A DNA stretch of 51,552 nt from assembly GCA_028287135.1 (NCBI GenBank), contig JAQBQE010000041.1, positions 1-51,552 of the forward strand. Direction: 5' to 3'. Numbering within the stretch: position 1 is the stretch's first letter; each line of letters starts with the position of its first letter. The translations under genes and the position numbers were made by a program. Positions 17,701-24,994 of this stretch are shown in pieces. This DNA comes from Myxococcales bacterium (GTDB lineage Bacteria > Myxococcota_A > Polyangia > Haliangiales > Haliangiaceae). A model generated the notes under the pieces. It ran no database searches, had not been told where the DNA came from, and was given only the letters and a program-made list of their open reading frames with translations.

Positions 17701-17928
17701 GCGGATATCACCACCGGCTACGGCCCCGAGTGCTTCGCGATCCAGGGCACGCCGAAAGCCGGTCCGTACCGGCTCTCGATCAACTACTACTCGCAGGGGC
17801 CGATGGGCTACGGCATGGGACTCCTGCAGATCGTGAAGCACGACGGCAAGGGCACGCTGACGTTCCAGGATCGGCCCTACGTGATCATGGCCGACCACGC
17901 GTACGTGGATCTCGGCACCTATCAGTAG
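14767..17928 (+). CDS. Large exported protein: VIT, VWA, TPR and DUF2135-like domains
   Basis: About 1053 residues from ATG 14767. The frame is open far upstream, but only here is there a signal sequence (M-K-L-R-S-T-L-L-A-L-C-V-A-C), possibly a lipobox at Cys14. Residues about 60-250 match the vault/inter-alpha-trypsin (VIT) domain (F-T-E-L-H-L-Y-F-E-N, R-R-A-Y-E-D-F). A von Willebrand A domain follows with MIDAS D-T-S-A-S. Then comes a low-complexity stretch with eight Thr in a row (ACG run near 16574) and Pro/Asp/Glu-rich linkers. TPR-like helices follow (L-A-E-I-D-R-A-L, A-L-A-K-A-R-A-W-H). The end has D-V-D-F-H-I-Q-D and D-I-T-T-G-Y-G-P-E, as in YfaP/DUF2135 domains. It is probably an envelope adhesion or assembly protein. 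VIT-VWA pairs occur widely in Myxococcota; the DUF2135 tail is less usual. Confidence 0.85.
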   Translation: MKLRSTLLALCVACTTRGEGAPAPRPLQKPTSGPVARKAAPPAPTQVAAVTLPQIATSSQIAGEAQEAPWSLTATDGSGLLVTRVEAKAVLQGPLAFTELHLYFENTENRIREGTFSITLPSGAAVSRFAMQNGDTWMEAEVVEKQLARRAYEDFLHRRQDPALLEKAAGNQFSARVFPIAAKAQKHLVISFSQELPGARYVLPLRGLPKVERVDVSLDATGVDGVRAMQTLSKRNWKPDVDFVSGAATSAEALTAGTYVVAQISAFDQAQVARDTPAAMTLLVDTSASRALGFERYARTIRDLVGTLAKSYGGAMPIEVLAFDQDTQAIYRGAASGFGDAQVATMIARGAAGASDLGQALATMRTPSARVVVVTDGVLTAGASGAALVTQTKQLATSKVERIDIVLAGGIRDEHLATSLVQAGLPRTGAVLDLDAGLADVASGLGERVLTDVAVDVPGATWVYPRTIKSARPGQRTMIYARLGAPAKTMDVSIAGKRRSVGLASGTPALVERAAATAQIAELEDRLGTAKAEQIKPLRAEIAKRSVSARVISSQTSLLVLESDADYARYGIDRRALGDILVVGANGLEQTKRAAQLAIAQPTTTTTTTTKTPVSKNKLEESKPAKKRVAADDDGESFEGEMDKADMADAKESMNLEEESPSDQRMVATGAAAPSPEPAPPPPAPMRSDNRPRPASVTTPSPDARARTQRESRSEVRGGEAGGVVGGSVGGVALEQSRDRAEQWPPPGAPAPLKGKLAEIDRALRSRNIEGALAKARAWHHQEPGDVLALIGLGEALEAKRDFATASRIYGSIIDLFPGRADLRRFAGERLERIGAGSRTLAIDTYKRAVEERPDHLTGHRLLAYALLRDGKLAEAFTAILAGLDQKYPDGRFEAGRRVLEDDAGLIGAAYLAKFPAKRAEITAQLAQRGSSLPTQASTRFIMYWETDANDVDFHIQDAKGGHAFFSNKTLPSGGELYADITTGYGPECFAIQGTPKAGPYRLSINYYSQGPMGYGMGLLQIVKHDGKGTLTFQDRPYVIMADHAYVDLGTYQ

Positions 17929-17931
17929 AGC

Positions 17932-17963
17932 GGTCGGAGCAGGTCGACTACGACCAACCGACC
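17932..17963. terminator. Nested inverted repeat between convergent genes, probable bidirectional terminator
   Basis: GGTCGG (17932-17937) pairs with CCGACC (17958-17963), and inside it GGTCG (17942-17946) pairs with CGACC (17951-17955) around a four-base loop. This gives an 11-base-pair interrupted stem at the junction of two converging genes, spanning the stop codon of the minus-strand gene. There is no T-tract, so it may slow polymerase or protect 3' ends rather than act as a classical intrinsic terminator. Confidence 0.5.
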
Positions 17964-18556
17964 CAGTAGTAGACGAGCGCGTGGAAGTTCCGCTCGCGGT
18001 GCGCCGACTCGAGCGATGTCGGCACCGTGCCGCGGTCCGTCACCTCGCCGACCACGCCCGGCCACGGATCGATCATCACGAGATCCTCGTCGCCCTTCGG
18101 ATCGAGCCGGTCGATCGTCAGGCCCACCGCGTGCGCGACGGCGTCATCGTTGACGTCCTTGCCGGCGGAGCCGGGAGTCGGATGCAGCTTCTTGAAGCTG
18201 GTGGGCAGCATCGCACCGCGATAGCCGCGGCCCGCGCGCACCCAGTCCATGATCGCCGCCGTGGGTGTCGCGACCCGGCGGCACTGCAGGCGGTACCCGA
18301 GCTCGTGCAGCGAGGACACCCGGCCGGAGAACCAGCGCTGGACCTTCTCGATCGAGCCGCCCTCGCGCGAGGTGTTCAGCTCGTGAAAGATGATCTCCTG
18401 GATGCCGGGCGCGTAGGCACCGGCCCGGTAGGCGATACGACGCAGGAGGTACGCCGTCGCGGCGCCCGCGCACGCCGTGGGCGTATGAAACACGGGTACC
18501 AGGAACCGGACATCTTCCGGTTTCTGGATCTCCACATCGTCGCGACTCACCGTCAT
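17948..18556 (-). CDS. Putative papain-like (C39-like) cysteine peptidase fold protein
   Basis: About 202 residues if started at ATG 18556, with G-G-A-G nine bases upstream; a longer frame to 18652 lacks support. I see a possible catalytic triad order of papain-like peptidases: Cys29 in T-A-C-A-G-A-A-T-A-Y-L-L at the head of a helix, His142 in A-H-A-V-G-L-T-I at the start of a strand, and Asp163 in V-M-I-D-P-W-P-G. C39-like domains show the same Cys-helix, His-strand and D-P pattern. There is no signal peptide, so it would act in the cytoplasm or be secreted by another route. This is a fold-level inference; alternatively it is a non-enzymatic relative. It is convergent with the VIT/VWA gene. 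Confidence 0.6.
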   Translation of the reverse strand: MTVSRDDVEIQKPEDVRFLVPVFHTPTACAGAATAYLLRRIAYRAGAYAPGIQEIIFHELNTSREGGSIEKVQRWFSGRVSSLHELGYRLQCRRVATPTAAIMDWVRAGRGYRGAMLPTSFKKLHPTPGSAGKDVNDDAVAHAVGLTIDRLDPKGDEDLVMIDPWPGVVGEVTDRGTVPTSLESAHRERNFHALVYYWVGWS

Positions 18557-18758
18557 CACCACGAGCTCCGCGCAGCGTACACGAGGAGGGAGGCCGGTGC
18601 TCGCGAGGTGCGGCCGATTTCCAGCGTGCACGCATGTGCGCGAACGGTGCACGACGCACCACGGCGATGCGCTCTAGCCCGAGACGCAGCTCGGCCCATG
18701 ACTCCGGCCATCCCTCTGATACGCGCGCCGATGCCCTCGGCTTCCCCACGCCGTCGTC

Positions 18759-19334
18759 GTGACCCCGTCCTCGCGCCACGCCTGGCTCGGCGTCGACCGC
18801 GCGCCGACCTGCGAGGGGACATGGGCGGAGCTGGCGTGGAGCTGGGCTGGACCCGCGGGCGGCTGGGAGCTCGGCGCGACGGCGGACTCCGGGTTCACCG
18901 CCGCCACGCACACCGACTTCGTCGCTCCGCACGCTCCCGCGACCCGCCACGTTCACGATGCGGCGCGGGCCTACGAGCACACGCACGACGTCGCGGCGGC
19001 GCGGGTCGCGATCGAGCGCGCGGTCACGGCGGCTCCCGACGACCCGTCGATCCGGTTGATCGCCGCCTGGCTCGCTCACGAATCCAAAGCTCCGGAGCGA
19101 GCGATCCGTCACGTGCACGCCGGTCTCGCGCTCGAGACCGAGCCGTATCGTCGCGGCCAGCTCCTGCTGTGGGGAGCGCGCGCGGCGACCAGGATCGATC
19201 CCGCACAGGCGCGTCGCTGGCGTGACGAGCTCGGTCGACTCACCGGCGAGGGGCTCGACGAGCTTCGCGCGCGATCACGCGACCGTCACCGTTCCCGGCC
19301 GCATCCAAACCTGATGATGGTGGACGCTTACTGA
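18759..19334 (+). CDS. Hypothetical protein with one or two TPR-like helical pairs
   Basis: 191 residues from GTG 18759. The first 60 residues are Trp- and Gly-rich (W-A-E-L-A-W-S-W-A-G) and may form a small beta-rich domain. Residues about 75-160 are helical with TPR-like spacing (A-A-R-V-A-I-E-R-A-V-T-A-A-P-D-D, A-I-R-H-V-H-A-G-L-A-L-E). The last residues are basic. No enzyme motif, signal peptide or membrane segment is visible. It sits alone between a divergent peptidase-like gene and a pair of small membrane-protein genes. Codon pattern is like its neighbours, so it is probably real. Confidence 0.6.
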   Translation: MTPSSRHAWLGVDRAPTCEGTWAELAWSWAGPAGGWELGATADSGFTAATHTDFVAPHAPATRHVHDAARAYEHTHDVAAARVAIERAVTAAPDDPSIRLIAAWLAHESKAPERAIRHVHAGLALETEPYRRGQLLLWGARAATRIDPAQARRWRDELGRLTGEGLDELRARSRDRHRSRPHPNLMMVDAY

Positions 19335-19378
19335 GGCGCGCGTTGAATACCTACACCGAGCCGTTCTAGGATCGGTCG

Positions 19379-19810
19379 ATGGGATATCTCCTTCCGTTGC
19401 TGTGCATCCTCGGCGGCGTTCTCGCGGCTTCCAGCATGATCGTCGCGAAGCGCCCCGAAGCGCGCGATGTGATCGCCAAGCTGCAGCCGTTCCAGGCGGT
19501 GATCGGCGCGGGGCTGCTCGCGGCGGCCGTGTACGTGTTCCTGATCGAGGTCGGCCCGGTGACGATGTTCAAGGCGTTTGCGGCCGCGCCCGTCCTCGGC
19601 CTGTGCCTGTGGGCCATGGTGCTGGCGGCCATCGCACTCGGTGTGATGTTCGGGATGCCGATCGTGGCCAAGCTATCCGCGGGAGGCGCTGCCAAGGGCG
19701 AGGAGATGGCTCGCACGATCGCGCCGTTCCAGGCGCTGATCGGCCTCGTCGCGATCGGCGCTGGTCTGCTCGGGATCGCGCTCCAGCTCGGAATCGTCAA
19801 GCCGTTCTGA
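19379..19810 (+). CDS. Small four-helix membrane protein (tandem copy 1)
   Basis: 143 residues from ATG 19379, with AGGA (19368-19371) seven bases upstream. The protein has four hydrophobic helices arranged as two similar halves. Each half has a short amphipathic stretch ending L-Q-P-F-Q-A-V-I-G or I-A-P-F-Q-A-L-I-G followed by a hydrophobic helix, so an internal duplication is likely. No catalytic motif is evident. The next gene encodes a clear paralogue. The family is unknown to me; related small proteins may be annotated only as hypothetical membrane proteins. Confidence 0.78.
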   Translation: MGYLLPLLCILGGVLAASSMIVAKRPEARDVIAKLQPFQAVIGAGLLAAAVYVFLIEVGPVTMFKAFAAAPVLGLCLWAMVLAAIALGVMFGMPIVAKLSAGGAAKGEEMARTIAPFQALIGLVAIGAGLLGIALQLGIVKPF

Positions 19811-19824
19811 GGTACGATCGTCGA

Positions 19825-20268
19825 ATGGACCTCATCGCGCCACTCCTGCTGATCGTCGGCGGCATCCTCGCCATCTCGAACTTGATCGTCGCGAAGAAGC
19901 CCGATGCGAAGGCGATGATCGACAAGCTCGTGCCGTTCCAGGCCGGCATCGGCGTCGCGCTGCTCGCGTTTGGCCTCTACAACGTGATCACCGGGTTCAC
20001 CGGGACGCCGTCGGTGTTCGATTTGATCAAGTACGCGCCCGTCATGGGATTGACCGTGCTTGCGGTCATCGTGGTGTCGATCCTGCTCGGCTTCATGTTC
20101 GGCATGCCGCAGATCGCCAAGTGGATGCCCGGCGAAGGCAACGCCGAGCAGAAGGGCATGGAGCTCTCCAAGAAGCTCGCCCCGTTTCAGGTGATCCTCG
20201 GCCTCGTCGGGATCGGCGCGGCGCTGCTGTTCCTGCTGTTCCGCTTCCGCATCCTCGGCTTCATGTGA
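19825..20268 (+). CDS. Small four-helix membrane protein (tandem copy 2)
   Basis: 147 residues from ATG 19825, 14 bases after the first copy; the frame stays open upstream inside the first gene, so the start rests on homology. It repeats the layout of copy 1: G-G-I-L-A-I-S-N-L-I-V-A-K-K-P-D-A, then L-V-P-F-Q-A-G-I-G, then F-M-F-G-M-P-Q-I-A-K and L-A-P-F-Q-V-I-L-G. The two proteins are clearly related over their length, including V-M-F-G-M-P/F-M-F-G-M-P. Together they may form a hetero-oligomeric membrane complex. The function is unknown. It converges on the ferritin-like operon with a one-base gap. Confidence 0.8.
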   Translation: MDLIAPLLLIVGGILAISNLIVAKKPDAKAMIDKLVPFQAGIGVALLAFGLYNVITGFTGTPSVFDLIKYAPVMGLTVLAVIVVSILLGFMFGMPQIAKWMPGEGNAEQKGMELSKKLAPFQVILGLVGIGAALLFLLFRFRILGFM

Positions 20269-20269
20269 T

Positions 20270-21034
20270 CTAGACGGACCGGACGGGCGGTGTCGGCGCG
20301 ACGCCGGCCTGCCCGAGAAGCGCGGCGGCGATCCACCCACGCACGAGCATCAGGTGCTCCTCCTCCTCGACGAGTGCCGCCTGGAACTGCTTCGAGAGGT
20401 CATCGAAGTCCAGAGCGTCCGCGAGACTGGTCAGCAACATCCAGCCGTCGCCGTCGGCGAGCTCGGCGATCAGGATCACGTCGAGGCACTGCGTCAGCGT
20501 CGTCCTCGGATCGGTGAGGACCTGGATCCAGCCGAGTCCCGCCACGCCGACGACATCCGCACCCGGTGTCATCGCGGTCGGATCCGCGCCGATGTGGAGC
20601 ATCGCATCGCGCAGGATCCCGACGTGGCGGTGTTCGTCGTCGCGGATCTTCTCCAGCTCGGCACGGGTCGGGCCGCCCGCGTGGACCTCGGCCACCTCGA
20701 ACTTCGCGAGCAGCGCTTCGTAGAGCCGGGTGCCGGTGCGCTCGAACGCGAGGCGCTCGCCGAGCTTGTCGATGAACACGGTCGGCTTGTGACCCTGGAG
20801 CCGCTCGACCAGCGTCTTCGCCATACCCTTGACCGTCGCGGGCGGTGGAACCGTCCCCACCGGACCAGCGTCGCGCGAGCGTGCGATCCGCTCGACCTCG
20901 AGGGCGTGGCCGTTATGGGCCGGCGACGGTCCTGCGCCGGCGGCCTTCGCGGCTTTGATCGTTCGCTGGCTGTCGATCGGGGATGTCGCGATCCCCGTCC
21001 GGTTCGTTCCGATGTCCGTGGGCTTGGTAGGCAT
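20270..21034 (-). CDS. Ferritin-like di-iron protein
   Basis: 254 residues. The first 60 are disordered and Pro/Ala/Thr-rich. The rest is a four-helix bundle with the di-iron ligand order E...E-x-x-H...E...E-x-x-H: Glu in A-F-E-R-T-G-T, D-D-E-H-R-H-V-G, A-E-L-A-D-G-D-G-W, and E-E-E-E-H-L-M-L-V. This is the ferritin/rubrerythrin-like arrangement, so oxidation or binding of a metal is likely. It is second in a two-gene operon, nine bases after a larger ferritin-like gene. Related to the ferritin-like proteins described as stress or storage proteins, but the exact substrate is unclear. Confidence 0.8.
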   Translation of the reverse strand: MPTKPTDIGTNRTGIATSPIDSQRTIKAAKAAGAGPSPAHNGHALEVERIARSRDAGPVGTVPPPATVKGMAKTLVERLQGHKPTVFIDKLGERLAFERTGTRLYEALLAKFEVAEVHAGGPTRAELEKIRDDEHRHVGILRDAMLHIGADPTAMTPGADVVGVAGLGWIQVLTDPRTTLTQCLDVILIAELADGDGWMLLTSLADALDFDDLSKQFQAALVEEEEHLMLVRGWIAAALLGQAGVAPTPPVRSV

Positions 21035-21043
21035 GGTCGCTCC

Positions 21044-22219
21044 TCAGTGGATGGGCGGGACGATCACGTTCTCGAGCTCGGTGCCCGGCGTGAACTGGTA
21101 GTCGCTCGTGATCAGCTCGGAGGGCGAACCATCGGTGTTCACCTGAGCGCGGTACTCCATCGAGAGCTCGCTCTCCTGATCGAGTGGAACGAAGTCAGGC
21201 CCGTTGGTCCGCAGGTCGACCTCGTTCGCGAGCGTCTTCCGCACGAACTCGCGCTGACTCTCGTACTTGATCGGATCTGGCAAGCTCTCGGGGATCAGCA
21301 TCTCCGGATCTCGCTTCTCGATCTGGCGCATCAGATCCATCACGAAGTGCATCTGCCCGAGCTCGTACGCGAGGAACCGGTCCCACACGCTCTTGAGCAG
21401 CGGGTTGGACTCCTGGCCGAGACAACTCCAGTACGTGTAGACCTCGTTGCACTCGTGGAGCAGCCACTTCTCGAGCCAGGTCTCGTCAGGGTCGGCGAGG
21501 CACTCGTACTGCGTGACGTGCTGCTCCTCGATGGACGCGATCTCGGCGTACAGCATGCGCGCGACCGGGTCCGCGAACTGCGGTCCGATGTTCATGTAGT
21601 AGTCGTGGACCTGGTGCTCCGCTGACACGATCGTCAGCGCGTTGAGCTTGCTCAGCAGCGACGCGGTGTTGCGGTTGTACGGCCGGCGCAGCTCGTCCTC
21701 GGGCGCTCGATGCTCGACGCTCGTCGGTCGCCCGGGGCGCACGTCGGTGTACGACTGCAGGATGTTGTTCGAGTCCTGACCGGTGACACGATCCATCAAC
21801 GCCGAGAACCGATACAGGTGGTCGAAGTCCTCGAGCATCCCGAACCGATAGACCTGCGCGAGGTACGGATCGGGCTCGGCCTGAGCGACCCACGCCGTGA
21901 CCTCGATCGCCGTCTGCTCGTACCCGATGGTGGTCTCGAGCGGCGACTGATCGGCAGGATTGAGCCAGTTGACGAGTGTCTGCTGATGGTGCTCGATGCG
22001 ACGGACCCGTGCGAGCGGCAGCTGCAGATCGCGATTCATCCGTGCGCAAGCGTGACTGAACCGGACCGCCTCGGCTTCGACGCCGTTCATCAGGATCACG
22101 CGTACGCGCGCGAACGCATCGTCATCGAGCTTCGAGTAAGTCGGGCCAGCGAGCTCGCGCCAGGTGAACACCTGACGCTCGAGGGGAACGCCTTTTTCAT
22201 TTCGTAGATCCAGGCTCAC
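21044..22219 (-). CDS. Large ferritin-like protein, partner of the next gene
   Basis: 391 residues from GTG 22219, with AGGAG five bases upstream; a longer frame to 22291 lacks a ribosome site. The protein is rich in long helices with metal-ligand-like motifs: Y-E-Q-T-A-I-E-V-T, E-D-F-D-H-L-Y, S-A-E-H-Q-V-H-D-Y-Y and S-I-E-E-Q-H-V-T-Q-Y. These suggest a ferritin-like bundle longer than usual. The ends are beta-rich and polar. No signal peptide is seen. I do not recognise a characterised family member. The adjacent small ferritin-like gene (gap nine bases) implies the two act together, for example in oxidative or desiccation stress, which is inference. Confidence 0.75.
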   Translation of the reverse strand: MSLDLRNEKGVPLERQVFTWRELAGPTYSKLDDDAFARVRVILMNGVEAEAVRFSHACARMNRDLQLPLARVRRIEHHQQTLVNWLNPADQSPLETTIGYEQTAIEVTAWVAQAEPDPYLAQVYRFGMLEDFDHLYRFSALMDRVTGQDSNNILQSYTDVRPGRPTSVEHRAPEDELRRPYNRNTASLLSKLNALTIVSAEHQVHDYYMNIGPQFADPVARMLYAEIASIEEQHVTQYECLADPDETWLEKWLLHECNEVYTYWSCLGQESNPLLKSVWDRFLAYELGQMHFVMDLMRQIEKRDPEMLIPESLPDPIKYESQREFVRKTLANEVDLRTNGPDFVPLDQESELSMEYRAQVNTDGSPSELITSDYQFTPGTELENVIVPPIH

Positions 22220-22371
22220 GGGGACTCCTGTGCGAGAGGGTGCTCGCGTCCGGTGCAAGCACCGAGCCTTCCGTGTGCGATGCAGACCCACGCCGTGACG
22301 CCGCGAACGTTCGCCCGTGCGTCATACGACAGCGGCGCGCGTGCGCCGGCGCAATCACATGCGCGCGGGAG

Positions 22372-23358
22372 CTAGCGCGAGCCGTAGTTGTGCGCGGACG
22401 TCTCTTCGTTGCGATCCGTCGCCGGCGGAGGATCCGGAGACAGCGCGCTGATGCGCGCGCGCGTCGCGGCATCGAGCTCGAGCGTGTTCGCTGCGAACGA
22501 CGGCGTGAGCTGCTCGACGTTGCGGCCGCCGACGAGGACGCTCGTGATCGCGGGGTGCGATGCGACCCAGGCCACCGCGAGCGTGACGGGGTCGTGGCCG
22601 AGCTCGGCAGCGAGCTCCCGGAACCGATCCGCGGTCGCGTAGAACCCGGGCTCGGCGTACCGCACCGTGTACATCTTGCTGTCGAGCAGTCTGCCCGAGC
22701 TCGGCGCACGACCGGCCCCGTACTTGCCGGTCAGCAGGCCGCCACCCGTCGGTGAATACGCGATGACGCCAATACCCAGTGCCTGCGCCATCGGCAGGAT
22801 CTCGATCTCTGCCGTGCGCTTCACGAGGTTGTACATCGGCTGGATCGCGACGAGCGGAGCCAGCCCGCGCGCGGCCGCGATGCCGAGCGCGTGCGCGACC
22901 TGCCACGCGGCGAAGTTCGAGCACGCCGGGTAGAGGATCTTGCCGGCGCGGACGAGATCATCGATCGCGCGCAGCGTCTCGCCGAGGTCGGTCGCGTCGT
23001 CGAACCGGTGCAGGTAGAACAGGTCGATCCGATCGGTCTGCAGGCGCCGCAGGCTCGCCTCGACCGCGCGGACCAGGTGATAGCGCGACGATCCGCGATC
23101 GTTAGGCGACGCGCCCATCGGGAAGTACGCCTTGGTCGCGAGCACGATCTGATCGCGCTCGCCCTTCATCAGGCGACCTGCGATCTCCTCCGAGCGTCCC
23201 TCGTTGTAGACGTCGGCGGTATCGACGAGGTTGATGCCCGCATCGCGCGCGGCCCGCCAGATCGCTCCGGCAGTCGCCTCGTCGGCGTCGCCCCCGAACG
23301 ACATCATGCCGAGCGCGACGCGCGAGACCTTGACGCCGGTCTTACCGAGCCAGCGCAC
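22372..23358 (-). CDS. Aldo/keto reductase
   Basis: 328 residues, the usual length for the family. The catalytic tetrad is complete: Asp46 and Tyr51 (V-D-T-A-D-V-Y), Lys76 (L-A-T-K-A) and His117 (Y-L-H-R-F-D). The NADPH-binding end is present (S-V-L-V-G-G-R-N-V-E-Q-L). It should reduce aldehydes or ketones, or act on sugars, with NADPH; the closest relatives by pattern are the YajO/YghZ-like and TAS-type reductases. It is followed by nine bases and is preceded (upstream) by the TerB-like gene on the same strand, so a two-gene operon is likely. Confidence 0.93.
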   Translation of the reverse strand: MRWLGKTGVKVSRVALGMMSFGGDADEATAGAIWRAARDAGINLVDTADVYNEGRSEEIAGRLMKGERDQIVLATKAYFPMGASPNDRGSSRYHLVRAVEASLRRLQTDRIDLFYLHRFDDATDLGETLRAIDDLVRAGKILYPACSNFAAWQVAHALGIAAARGLAPLVAIQPMYNLVKRTAEIEILPMAQALGIGVIAYSPTGGGLLTGKYGAGRAPSSGRLLDSKMYTVRYAEPGFYATADRFRELAAELGHDPVTLAVAWVASHPAITSVLVGGRNVEQLTPSFAANTLELDAATRARISALSPDPPPATDRNEETSAHNYGSR

Positions 23359-23367
23359 GTCAGTGGC

Positions 23368-23934
23368 TCAGCGCGGGAACGCAGCTTCGATGCGAGTGAG
23401 GACCTTCTCCTCGTCGCCCGAGACCTTGCCGAACCCGAGGATGCCGCCGGCAGCAGCGGCCACCATCTTCGCGAACCCGACGATCTGGTTCTTGAGCAGG
23501 CGGTTCTGCTCCTCGTTGAGCTGGCTCGCGAGCGCCTTGATGTAGGCCTCCCACGCGACGAACAGCTCCTCGGTGGGCTTCTTCTTGAGCCAGGTCTGGA
23601 GCAGCTCGTAGCCATCCGTTCCAGCCTCGAGGCCCTTGCCATGGGCGCCCTGCAGGATCGCGGTGCGCTCGTTGTCCTGGATCGTCCCGTCGGCCCAGGC
23701 GACCTGGACGAGCGGAACCAGCGACAGCGCGGCGATCGTGTTGGACTGCAGGCCGAGGGCGACGAGCCGGTCGAGCACCGCGTCGTCGCTCATCCCCGAG
23801 GCCTTGCGCAGGTCCTCGCGCGAGCGCTGCGAGTCGAGCTTGCCCTTCATCGCCTCGAGCTTCTGCTGGTTCTCCTTCTCGAAGAATTGATCTTCCAGCG
23901 CTCTTCCACGTTCTTCGAGGGTCACTTCGGCCAC
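23368..23934 (-). CDS. TerB-like helical protein
   Basis: 188 residues from GTG 23934, with AAGGAG (complement of 23941-23946) six bases upstream; a longer frame reaching 23970 is not supported. The N-terminal 45 residues are a charged helix (L-E-E-R-G-R-A-L-E-D-Q-F-F) recalling the start of the alphaproteobacterial zeta/DUF1476 ATPase-inhibitor family. The middle has V-A-W-A-D-G-T-I-Q-D-N-E-R, which is the acidic motif of TerB-like domains. A Gly/Ala-rich amphipathic segment (A-A-A-A-G-G-I-L-G-F-G) near the end could sit at a membrane. The function is unknown; similar proteins appear to be conserved in Myxococcota from memory. Confidence 0.72.
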   Translation of the reverse strand: MAEVTLEERGRALEDQFFEKENQQKLEAMKGKLDSQRSREDLRKASGMSDDAVLDRLVALGLQSNTIAALSLVPLVQVAWADGTIQDNERTAILQGAHGKGLEAGTDGYELLQTWLKKKPTEELFVAWEAYIKALASQLNEEQNRLLKNQIVGFAKMVAAAAGGILGFGKVSGDEEKVLTRIEAAFPR

Positions 23935-24073
23935 GGGCGTCTCCTTGGTTGAGAGGGGCCAACCATACAATCCCTCCGGCCCTCGGAGGAGGGGCAGGCG
24001 CGCCTCAGTTTCGACAGGTGCTTGTCACTCGAATGTGCTTGGCGGATTCCCCCTGCGTTGGTACCAACCGGCC

Positions 24074-24979
24074 GTGAATCGCGCCGGAAGCCTCCTGATC
24101 GTCCTCGCGGCCACGGGTGGCTGTGCACGCGGATCGATGGCGGACAGCGGCTCGGATGCCGCTCTCGACGCGCCCCGGGGCCCCGTCATCGACGCTCCCG
24201 CCGGGACCGCGATCGATGCTCCCGACGCATCCCCGATGGTCGATGCGCCGTCCGGGGGAACCGCGCTCCCCCTGCTGCTCACCGAGGTCGTGCTCGCCCC
24301 GTCCGCCGGCGAGTTCATCGAGATCGCCAATCCGGGCTCGAGTCCGGTCGATCTGTCCTCGTACTATCTGACCGACGCAGGCGGATACTTCCGGCTTCCC
24401 GGCGGTCCACCGACCCTCGAGGCCGGCGACTTCATCGTCAGGTTTCCGGCCACCGCGATGATTCCGGCGAAGGGCGTCATCACGATCGCACTCGACACCG
24501 CCGCGAGCTTCACGACCGCGTATGGCGCGGCACCGACGTACTCGCTCGCGAGCGGGACGATGACCATGGTGGTGACCAATGGCGTCGCGAGCCTGACCAA
24601 CGGCGGCGAGCTGATCGCGCTGGTTCGCTGGGACGGGACGAGCGACCTCGTGCGCGATGTCGACATCGTGATCGCCGGCGCGCCGACGGTCGCCAATGGT
24701 CTGGTCGACAAGAGCGGCATCACGCTCGACGGTCCTGACTCGGACACGACCGCGACCGCGTACAAGACCGATGCGCGCACAGTCGCCGCCCAGGCGACCG
24801 CGCCGGCGTCGGGACGGTCGACCAAGCGCACCGCGCTCGAGACCGGGTACGAGACGCAGACCGGCGCCGGCAACGGCCTGACCGGCGATGACGAGACCTC
24901 CGAGAACACCGCGATGACCTGGGACACGACGTTCACGCTGCCCACCCCGGGCACGGTCCCCACCGGCCTACTGCCCTGA
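24074..24979 (+). CDS. Lipoprotein with lamin-tail-like domain
   Basis: 301 residues from GTG 24074, chosen because it begins a lipoprotein signal ending A-A-T-G-G-C; longer starts at 23945 and others precede the signal. A short Asp/Ala/Pro-rich repeat region (I-D-A-P, D-A-P-D-A-S-P) follows. From about residue 75 there is L-L-T-E-V-V-L-A-P-S-A-G-E-F-I-E-I-A-N-P, typical of lamin-tail domains, then a beta-sandwich segment. Such proteins are displayed on the outer membrane or outside the cell. The partner is unknown. The GTG lacks a clear ribosome site. It is divergent from the TerB-like gene and precedes the DUF2254-like gene. Confidence 0.75.
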   Translation: MNRAGSLLIVLAATGGCARGSMADSGSDAALDAPRGPVIDAPAGTAIDAPDASPMVDAPSGGTALPLLLTEVVLAPSAGEFIEIANPGSSPVDLSSYYLTDAGGYFRLPGGPPTLEAGDFIVRFPATAMIPAKGVITIALDTAASFTTAYGAAPTYSLASGTMTMVVTNGVASLTNGGELIALVRWDGTSDLVRDVDIVIAGAPTVANGLVDKSGITLDGPDSDTTATAYKTDARTVAAQATAPASGRSTKRTALETGYETQTGAGNGLTGDDETSENTAMTWDTTFTLPTPGTVPTGLLP

Positions 24980-24994
24980 GGTAAGGTGGCGCGC

